DNA of 19,724 nt from Gemmatimonadota bacterium (lineage in GTDB: Bacteria; Latescibacterota; UBA2968; UBA8231), in contig JAPOZF010000129.1 in the NCBI GenBank assembly GCA_026706165.1, positions 1 to 19,724 of the forward strand, read 5' to 3'. The stretch's first letter is position 1; every line of letters starts with the position of its first letter. Of the stretch, positions 14,159-19,724 are shown in pieces. The position numbers and the translations under genes are program-made. The notes beneath the pieces were generated by a model. The model saw only the letters and a list, made by a program, of their open reading frames with translations. It made no database searches and was not told where the DNA came from.

Positions 14159-17100
14159 CGCCGTGCTCATCTGCCTGTGCCATGGCCACGATTGCAGCAA
14201 CACGCCGTGCCGCATCCGCAAGGTACTGGACCTCCTTGGGCCTGAGCGCCCGCCCGAAGACGTCGCGCTCCCGGTACGACAGCCATTTCTTGAGCACCTG
14301 GTAGCCGCCGAGACGGTAGTGCCAGACGGCGGCGGGGATGTTGCGCAAGAAAGCCTCGCCATTGAGGAAAACGTCGAATGTCGAGTTGCCAAGGGCAGGC
14401 AGCGTATCGCCCATGGCGGCGCGTTCGTCCGTCGTGTAGGCGCGCTCGATGGCCCGGCCCTGGCCGGGCATCACCACGTCATTCTGGCCGTAACGCCCCC
14501 ATCCCGCAGTCACAGCGAAGTCATCTTCCGCCATGTTGCCCCCACCCACAGTGGCGGGCACGGCGACGGCGGCAATCTCAGGGCGCAGGGGCCCCTGCGT
14601 AACGCCGGGGACGGGAAATTCGGGTTCCAGCAGCGCGGCGAGTTCGCGCCCGCGCGCGACCGAATGGGCCAGCGCCTCTGGCGCGCCTTCAGTCTCACCG
14701 TCAGGCCAGCCGGGCAACGGGATGCGCGGCCATTCCATGCGCAGCGCCCCAGCGTTTGCCTCACGATAGGCGGGATCGTGCACGACGGCGAGGACGTGGT
14801 GAAACAGGTCCTCCACACTGCGGCCAAGTCGGTCGAGATAACGCTCAGCCGTCGCCGAGAGATTGGCGCGGCGATCAGCGACATCGTCGTTGCCCATACC
14901 GTCATCGTGAAGCCACACTGGAATGCAGGTCGCGCTTCGGTCCATTAGGTCGATGCAACCAATATGAGAAATCCATTGCGGCGGCGACCAATCGCGGCGC
15001 GGCCTTTGTTGTGTGACCAGCCACACATTCCCCTTCAGTACATGCGGCCTGTAGTCGGCGCGTTTCTCGTCGAGCAGCTTCGTGTCCCCTTCCCAATAGA
15101 GCCAGCGGCTGTCGAAAGGCCGGTAAGAGAAACGGATGAACCCGGCCTCATCCGGACCGCCTCGCTTTAGTAGCGCGTCCCGCACTGCGCGAGCGTCGAA
15201 CCGTGCGGTAGATTTCATCGCTTCCGGGTAGCGTCGGGCGATTTGTTCGTGGTTCAGGCCAACGTCAAAGTAGTCCGCGATGCGTGTCTGGAGCTGGTCA
15301 AGGTCGGTGTCGACGAGGAACCGGTCACGGCTGGTCTTGACGCCGGGGAACGACACCGGGAACAGATCGGGCAGCGACGGCCAGTCAAACCATTCGTCGC
15401 TTACTGCCGTTCGCACGAAGGCCAGGCCGAGCTGCAGGACGGGCTCAATGGCCTTGTAGAGACATCCGGGGGCCGACTCCGCCGTCTCCAGAAGCTCCGT
15501 TGGCTTCGCTTGCCCCCAGAGATGGCGAAAGCTGACCACATCGGCTGGTGTGTGCTCCGCCTTGCGCACCAAGGTCGCGATGGCGGTGCCGACCTGGATA
15601 CCGACTGGATCGCTCTCGGTCGAGAAGATGCTCGGATCGGGCGACCCGTCCGGCGCGATCTTGCCGGTCTTGTACTTGTCACCGTTCAGGCAGTCGATGC
15701 GGACGACGTCGAACGCCTCCAGGTAGCGCTCGCGCATCCCTGTAAAGGACAGTCCGTCCAGCCAGGAATAGTTCGAGATGAAGCACACTACGCCCTGGCC
15801 CGTCTTCTCCGCTATGCGCCGTTCCGCCATGCGGAAGAAGCGAACATAGAGATCGTTCAAGCCCTGCCCCTCCGGCCGGCGCACCCGCTTCGTCGAGCGG
15901 TAGGCTTCCGACAGCTCCCGTTCCTCGTCTACAGCCATCCCGGCAAAGCCGTTGTAAGGCGGGTTGCCGAGGATCACGAGGATCGGCGTGTCCCGCTTGA
16001 TACGCTCCGCACGGTCGCGCTCCTCTTCCAGTTCGGGGAATGGCAGCGGTTTGGTTGTCGTTGGCTCCCAGCCGGTCAGCGCATTGGTAAGAAACACCCC
16101 GGCGCGTTCGGTGCCGTCGTCCGACAACGGAGCGTCAAGCTCCTGCAGGGTGAGCCCGACCTGCAGGTGCGCTACGACGAAGGGCGCGGGCATGATCTCG
16201 AAGCCGAACACTCGTTCGATGGCTGCTTGTTTCACCCGTACGCCAGAGAGGGCACCAAGGCCCTGTCCTTCGAGATTGACCGCGATGCGGCGCAGCACTT
16301 CCGCCAGATAGGCGCCGGTTCCGCAGCAGGGGTCGAGCACGTAGACGTTGTCAGCCGCCAGCCCTTCCGGGATGTGGAGATCGTCCTTCAGTGCCCTGTC
16401 GACACGGGCCACCATGTAGCCGACCACTTCTGCCGGCGTGTACCAAACGCCAAGCTGCTTGCGCAGAGCCGGATCGAAGGCCTTGAGAAACGGTTCGTAG
16501 AAATACGGGACCACATCGCCTTCGTGGAATCGCTTGAAGAACGCCGGATGGTCCACCCGGTCAAGCGCAGCGGCTGCCCAATCCAGCACTTCGACGAGAC
16601 CCAGAGGCTGCAGGCGGCCGGGGTCGGACATCTGCTGGAACAGGGACCGGAGCACCGGCGCACGGAGGTGCCATACCGCCTCGCGCCAGTTAAACCGGTG
16701 GGGAGCAAGGGCACCCTCGAACAGCGGGCCCTCATCCGATCGCTGACCCCGCGCCCACAGGACCCATGCGGCAAACACGCCGTAGAACAGTGTCTGCACC
16801 AGTGTCGAATGGAAGAAGCGTTCACCCTTGTCGCCCTCGAAGCGGACGCCGAGTGCCTCTTCCAACGCGGACCGCACCGTGGCGAGGGCAGGTGCATCGC
16901 CCGCCGCGTTTACCCGTGCAAGGCCGTCACGCGCGTAGGAGGCAAGCAGCCACGCCAGATCCTCGGGCTCCACAAGCGCCGCCCGGTGTGACAAGGCACG
17001 GGCGAGATATTCGCCGAAACCTGCGCCAATCTCGCCAGCGAAGCTCCGAGGTTTCTCCAGCTTGCGCCAGAAATCGTCTGCGCTGCCGGCCAGCCGGAAC

Positions 17101-17534
17101 GTCTCGAGCTTCGCCGGCCTGCCTTCGGCGTCCTCGCCCACCAGTACGAAGTCGCGCAGGTTCGTCACGAGCACCAGCCGGTAACGGCCCCAGTAACGGC
17201 CGACCTGGTCGCCTGCGGCCGTGAGCCAGGCTTCGTCGTCCACTGCCTTCACCTCGACCACGCCCCGTTCCGGTGTCTGCCCTTTGCGAGGTCGGCCCTT
17301 CTGCACCTGCCTGGCTGTGTAGAGACCGAAGTCGGGATGACCGGCGCCCTGGTCGGCAAGCTGTCCAACACAGAACACTTTTGGCTTGAGTGTCGCGCCG
17401 ATGGTGTCCAGCAGAGCAGCAAGCGGCCCGTAGTTCGACAGTTCTCCGGTTCCGCCGCCTGACGCGCGCACTCGTCCGAGATCGGCGCAGTACGCCTCCA
17501 CCGCTGTCGTCAGCCGTGTAGCTGTTCTCGTCAT
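14148..17534 (-). CDS. Single-chain restriction-modification enzyme, Type ISP/IIG-like, no helicase
   Basis: This 1128-residue protein joins nuclease and DNA methyltransferase. The N-terminal domain has a PD-(D/E)xK pattern: D68 in GHPDFG, and E94 and K96 in VVEVKA. A helical connector (about 160-355) leads to an N6-adenine methyltransferase with motif X (GVWYTPAEVV, 362-371), motif I (VLDPCCGTGAYL, 399-410) and motif IV NPPY (524-527). The remainder is the target-recognition part and ends with a Type ISP C-terminal signature (YRLGGYQVLKKWLSYRERDV). No helicase motifs lie between nuclease and methyltransferase, unlike LlaBIII-type ISP enzymes. It should methylate one strand of an asymmetric site and cut unmodified DNA. 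The ATG at 17534 is chosen because the family pattern starts there. It lies 82 bp after higA. Confidence 0.92.
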   Translation of the reverse strand: MTRTATRLTTAVEAYCADLGRVRASGGGTGELSNYGPLAALLDTIGATLKPKVFCVGQLADQGAGHPDFGLYTARQVQKGRPRKGQTPERGVVEVKAVDDEAWLTAAGDQVGRYWGRYRLVLVTNLRDFVLVGEDAEGRPAKLETFRLAGSADDFWRKLEKPRSFAGEIGAGFGEYLARALSHRAALVEPEDLAWLLASYARDGLARVNAAGDAPALATVRSALEEALGVRFEGDKGERFFHSTLVQTLFYGVFAAWVLWARGQRSDEGPLFEGALAPHRFNWREAVWHLRAPVLRSLFQQMSDPGRLQPLGLVEVLDWAAAALDRVDHPAFFKRFHEGDVVPYFYEPFLKAFDPALRKQLGVWYTPAEVVGYMVARVDRALKDDLHIPEGLAADNVYVLDPCCGTGAYLAEVLRRIAVNLEGQGLGALSGVRVKQAAIERVFGFEIMPAPFVVAHLQVGLTLQELDAPLSDDGTERAGVFLTNALTGWEPTTTKPLPFPELEEERDRAERIKRDTPILVILGNPPYNGFAGMAVDEERELSEAYRSTKRVRRPEGQGLNDLYVRFFRMAERRIAEKTGQGVVCFISNYSWLDGLSFTGMRERYLEAFDVVRIDCLNGDKYKTGKIAPDGSPDPSIFSTESDPVGIQVGTAIATLVRKAEHTPADVVSFRHLWGQAKPTELLETAESAPGCLYKAIEPVLQLGLAFVRTAVSDEWFDWPSLPDLFPVSFPGVKTSRDRFLVDTDLDQLQTRIADYFDVGLNHEQIARRYPEAMKSTARFDARAVRDALLKRGGPDEAGFIRFSYRPFDSRWLYWEGDTKLLDEKRADYRPHVLKGNVWLVTQQRPRRDWSPPQWISHIGCIDLMDRSATCIPVWLHDDGMGNDDVADRRANLSATAERYLDRLGRSVEDLFHHVLAVVHDPAYREANAGALRMEWPRIPLPGWPDGETEGAPEALAHSVARGRELAALLEPEFPVPGVTQGPLRPEIAAVAVPATVGGGNMAEDDFAVTAGWGRYGQNDVVMPGQGRAIERAYTTDERAAMGDTLPALGNSTFDVFLNGEAFLRNIPAAVWHYRLGGYQVLKKWLSYRERDVFGRALRPKEVQYLADAARRVAAIVAMAQADEHGDEC

Positions 17535-17616
17535 CAGTCCGGTTCTGCTCGAACCCAGAATGGCCTGCAAGCCTTCTTGCAGGAGTGCGGTCCTGTCGTG
17601 CAGTTGTGAAACTCGA

Positions 17617-17931
17617 TCATGCGTGCCATTCGCGTGCGCGGCGTTCGGCAGCGGCACGCGCCCGGCGCGCTTGCGCTAGCTCGTAGCTCGCCTGCATCCG
17701 CATCCAGTGATCGGCCGTGCCCCAGCCGAGCTTCTCCAGCGCCAGCGCCATGTTCGCCGACACCCCCGCCTTGCCGTTCAGCAGGCGCGACAGCGTCACG
17801 CGCTGGCAACCGAGCCGGACCGCCGTCTCGGTCACGTTCCAGCCCGCCTCATCCATGCTCTCGCGGATGAGTTCGCCCAGGTGCGGGGGATTTACCATCG
17901 GCCCGACGCGGTCGCTCGCAGTGTTGTTCAT
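17617..17931 (-). CDS. higA: HigA-family antitoxin
   Basis: This is a 104-residue XRE-type helix-turn-helix protein. The segment NPPHLGELIRESMDEAGWNV, then TETAVRLGCQRVTLSRLLNG, is the standard HigA DNA-binding domain (about 13-75), followed by MALALEKLGWGTADHWMRMQ and an Arg/Ala-rich tail. HigA neutralises the HigB mRNA-cleaving toxin and represses its own promoter. GGAGG precedes the ATG at 17931; an internal ATG at 17898 is where many relatives begin. It lies 19 bp after the reconstructed higB stop and is intact although higB is frameshifted. The same-strand restriction gene follows after 82 bp, so higA may also influence that gene's expression. Confidence 0.9.
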   Translation of the reverse strand: MNNTASDRVGPMVNPPHLGELIRESMDEAGWNVTETAVRLGCQRVTLSRLLNGKAGVSANMALALEKLGWGTADHWMRMQASYELAQARRARAAAERRAREWHA

Positions 17932-17950
17932 CTCCGGCGCTCCCTCCCGG

Positions 17951-18224
17951 TCAGTGATAGTCGATCAGGTCCACGTCGACGACCTCGCCGTCGTCGACGT
18001 GGAATACCACGCGCCAGTTGCCCGAGGCGCGGATGCTCCCCTGGCTCGCGGTGGTCACCCTTCAGGGAATGCAGCCGGAAGTCCGGTGCGTCGGCACTGC
18101 CCGGATGCGTCGCCTCCTGCAGGCGGAACAGGATGCGCCAGAGCCGTGGGACGAGACCGGCAGGCAATTGCGGAGCATTGTCGCGCTCGTGCAACGCCCG
18201 CAGCCCCTTGTGTCTGATCCTCAT
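17951..18224 (-). pseudogene. higB: higB toxin gene with a single-base frameshift
   Basis: The N-terminal part reads MRIRHKGLRALHERDNAPQL and continues to FRLHSLKGDHREPG in one frame. The rest of a HigB protein, SIRASGNWRVVFHVDDGEVV then DVDLIDYH and TGA at 17951-17953, is in the next frame. Removing one base from the C4 run at 18038-18041 (GGGG on the coding strand) restores one continuous toxin of about 90 residues. As it stands, the first frame runs on to 17928 with an Arg-rich nonsense tail. HigB cleaves mRNA on the ribosome; the lesion removes its conserved C-terminal strand residues. A sequencing error in the homopolymer would make the gene intact. Confidence 0.85.
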
Positions 18225-18231
18225 GATTCAC

Positions 18232-18250
18232 TGTAGCTCGACACGCTACA
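18232..18250. promoter_or_regulatory. HigA operator upstream of higB
   Basis: TGTAGC-TCGACAC-GCTACA is a perfect 6-bp inverted repeat with a 7-bp spacer. It lies just upstream of the higB ATG at 18224. TGTAGC/GCTACA palindromes are typical HigA binding sites in higBA promoters of proteobacteria. The site looks intact, so autorepression by HigA is expected. Confidence 0.75.
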
Positions 18251-19236
18251 CGCCGCCAGCGCCTGCGACACCGTCATGTCCGGTGGAAACGCCGTGCAGC
18301 GATCACATGGCCACGGGCGCCGATGCGCTCCCGACAAAAGTGCGAGGACCACCGCTCCGCGGGGTCAACGCGCGCCCGCTCAGCGGTGCCGGCGATGCGG
18401 GTCGAGTACATGACACCGCCAACGAACCAGACTTCGTGCGTTGAACCGATACCTCTCGCTTTCGGCGCTCCCGCCCGGAAGCCGCGCGACGGTTCGGGAA
18501 CTGTGTACCTGGGTGCGTGGCAGGCGCAATCGCTCAAGTGCCGCTCGGGCTTCCCTCCTCTTCGGATCCGCTGCCGCGAACCATCGACGGAGTGCTGCGC
18601 ACAAGGTCGTTCTCACTTCCTGCGGAAGTGGTTTTGTCACACCCGACACAGCGAGCTGTTGGGGTGCGCATGCGCGCCCCTGCGTGCCCTGACGGGCACT
18701 TTTGGCGCCTCACGGCGCCTTGAAACCCCCGAAGAAGCAGGAATGCTCTCGAGCATTCTCCGTCAAGCCTGCCTTCAATACAGGAGGCTATGTGATTTTT
18801 TGATACACCGGCGGATCGTCCGCGCCTGGGCGTTCAGAGCGCGATGAATGCGATTCGCATTCGCCCCCCGGGCAGGTGATCTGAACTTTTCCATGATCGC
18901 CGGGGCATCGTCGGACTTCCAGTGCGCTCTCAGGGGCCGGTCAGGCAGCGCGTGTCACGGATATGCCATCTTTCGGCACAGGCCTCGGCTTCTCGGGGCA
19001 GGGTCGTCGGCTCAGGATGCGTCCGGCCGGGCGGCAACCCTCGCCGATCGGTCCGCACCGGCCTGCTTTCGTGCTCTCGAAATGTGTGTCAGTGCGGCTG
19101 CGACTGCGAGCCGGCCGTAGCAGGAGGAGGCGGTTCCCGGTCGGAACGATCCCGGTTCCGCGTCGTTCGGGACCGGCGTGCGGCTGGATTTGCCGTTGAT
19201 GATGTCCGATCGCGCGCCCGCAACGGAAGCACCTCG
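18251..19236. other. Long gap without a supported gene
   Basis: Nearly 1 kb lies between the higBA operator and the end of the relaxase gene. Frames on both strands are open but Arg/Ser/Ala-rich, overlap each other and lack ribosome-binding sites, as expected by chance in GC-rich DNA. The only clear structure is the hairpin cluster at 18684-18758. A degraded gene cannot be excluded. Confidence 0.5.
18684..18758 (+). other. Cluster of three hairpins, one terminator-like
   Basis: Three perfect inverted repeats follow each other: GTGCCC-TGAC-GGGCAC followed by TTTT (18684-18703), GGCGCC-TCAC-GGCGCC (18704-18719) and GAATGCTC-TC-GAGCATTC (18741-18758). The first resembles a short intrinsic terminator. 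The first two have similar stems and loops (TGAC and TCAC). Terminator, small structured RNA or protein-binding site are all possible. Confidence 0.45.
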
Positions 19237-19724
19237 CTACATTCCGAGGTCCATATCGACCGACTTCTGCGCCGGCTCCATCGACTTTTCCGCCGCGGCG
19301 GCGCGTTCCGGGCCGTGCGAACGGTCGCGCCAGTGGCCGCTCCGGCCGGAATCCCGGCCGCCTTCGTGGCGCCCGGCGCCCGGTTCCGGCACGTTACCGT
19401 CGCGATCGCGGCCGGTCTCAACGCCGGCGCCGGATCCGCCGCCGTACTTCCATGGCACCTCGTGTCCGGCCTCGTGACTGCGTTCGGTCGCTCCCGGTGC
19501 GTGCTGTGCACGGTCGGGCCCGCGTTCCGCACCGTTCCGGACCCCGAACGCCGTCTCGTGGGCGGCCTGCAGGGCCACGCCGTCGAGCGCCGCGACCCGC
19601 TCGCCGGTGACCTTCTCAAGCTGGTCGGCAAGCTTCCGGGCGTCGTCCGTGACCAGCTCGGCGCGGTCCCGCGCCCGGCTGATCGCCACGTAGAACGCCT
19701 GCTGCGTGGTGAGATTGGGATGCT
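19237..19724 (-). CDS. traA: Conjugative relaxase/helicase TraA (MobF-type), C-terminal end
   Basis: The 5' part lies outside the window. The visible about 160 residues start with HPNLTTQQAFYVAISRARDR, the motif VI end of the superfamily 1 helicase domain found in TraA/MobF relaxases. A linker follows (ELVTDDARKLADQLEKVTGE), then a long Gly/Arg/Glu-rich unstructured region and the ending AQKSVDMDLGM, similar to the acidic tail typical of these proteins. TraA nicks the transfer origin and unwinds DNA during conjugation, so the window probably belongs to a conjugative plasmid or integrative conjugative element. A RecD-like helicase is the main alternative; the tail favours TraA. Confidence 0.85.
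   Translation of the reverse strand, partial: HPNLTTQQAFYVAISRARDRAELVTDDARKLADQLEKVTGERVAALDGVALQAAHETAFGVRNGAERGPDRAQHAPGATERSHEAGHEVPWKYGGGSGAGVETGRDRDGNVPEPGAGRHEGGRDSGRSGHWRDRSHGPERAAAAEKSMEPAQKSVDMDLGM

Noticed and set aside
15243..16991. 582-codon plus-strand frame antisense to the restriction-modification gene
   Set aside because: It is the shadow of a well-supported gene with all methyltransferase motifs on the other strand. Its product is Arg/His/Gln-rich, without domains or a ribosome-binding site.
18274..18649. Minus-strand frames between higB and the relaxase
   Set aside because: Two overlapping frames look mildly protein-like, but neither has a ribosome-binding site, a domain or a family signature.
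1..19724. CRISPR array
   Set aside because: No regularly spaced repeats were seen; the direct repeats present are short tandem or in-frame coding duplications.

Overview
The window looks like accessory DNA from a GC-rich alphaproteobacterium. The C-terminus of a TraA/MobF-type relaxase, a HigBA module with a TGTAGC-N7-GCTACA operator, and a serine recombinase preceded by a small Arg/Glu-rich ORF all fit that group. No core gene is present. This is a mosaic of mobile elements and cargo: two integrase types, two integrase scars, a complete insertion sequence, a restriction-modification enzyme, a decayed toxin-antitoxin pair and several membrane or nuclease-like proteins. The taxonomic call is an inference; no marker gene is visible.

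Layout. (1) 66-2944, minus strand: an overlapping two-gene operon with a membrane-anchored coiled-coil protein followed by an exported protein that carries a PD-(D/E)xK-like pattern and a glycine-rich hydrophobic tail. (2) 2945-3581: mostly non-coding, with a possible gene remnant at 3211-3414. (3) 3582-5475, plus: a small ORF and a large serine recombinase whose last residues are encoded by a 45-nt fragment of an initiator-tRNA 3' half (5432-5476), which is an integration scar. (4) 5667-6911, plus: an intact tyrosine integrase about 190 bp from that scar. (5) 7184-8065: small genes, the last a membrane coiled-coil protein. (6) 8062-9594: a complete IS5-type element with 18-bp perfect inverted repeats, a CTAG target duplication, a transposase and a translationally coupled passenger gene. 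(7) 10055-12106, plus: a TerB-like membrane protein followed by a protein joining an HNH-like motif to several membrane helices. (8) 12109-12540: C-terminal scars of two different tyrosine integrases in divergent orientation. (9) 12569-18224, minus: an AT-rich HNH endonuclease, a decayed unknown gene, a single-chain Type ISP/IIG-like restriction-modification enzyme, higA, and a frameshifted higB behind an intact-looking operator. (10) 18251-19236: no gene, but three closely spaced hairpins. (11) 19237-end, minus: the C-terminal end of a conjugative relaxase/helicase.

How the parts may work together. The tRNA scar, the intact integrase and the integrase scars bracket about 6.8 kb that holds the TerB/HNH pair, so that pair looks like island cargo. 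The right half resembles the defence and addiction cargo of a conjugative element: restriction enzyme, antitoxin with damaged toxin, HNH nuclease and relaxase. The two most interesting uncharacterised units are the coiled-coil/exported nuclease-like operon (66-2944) and the TerB/HNH-membrane pair (10055-12106). Each combines a membrane-anchored partner with a nuclease-like motif joined to a membrane segment. Neither function is proven by the sequence.
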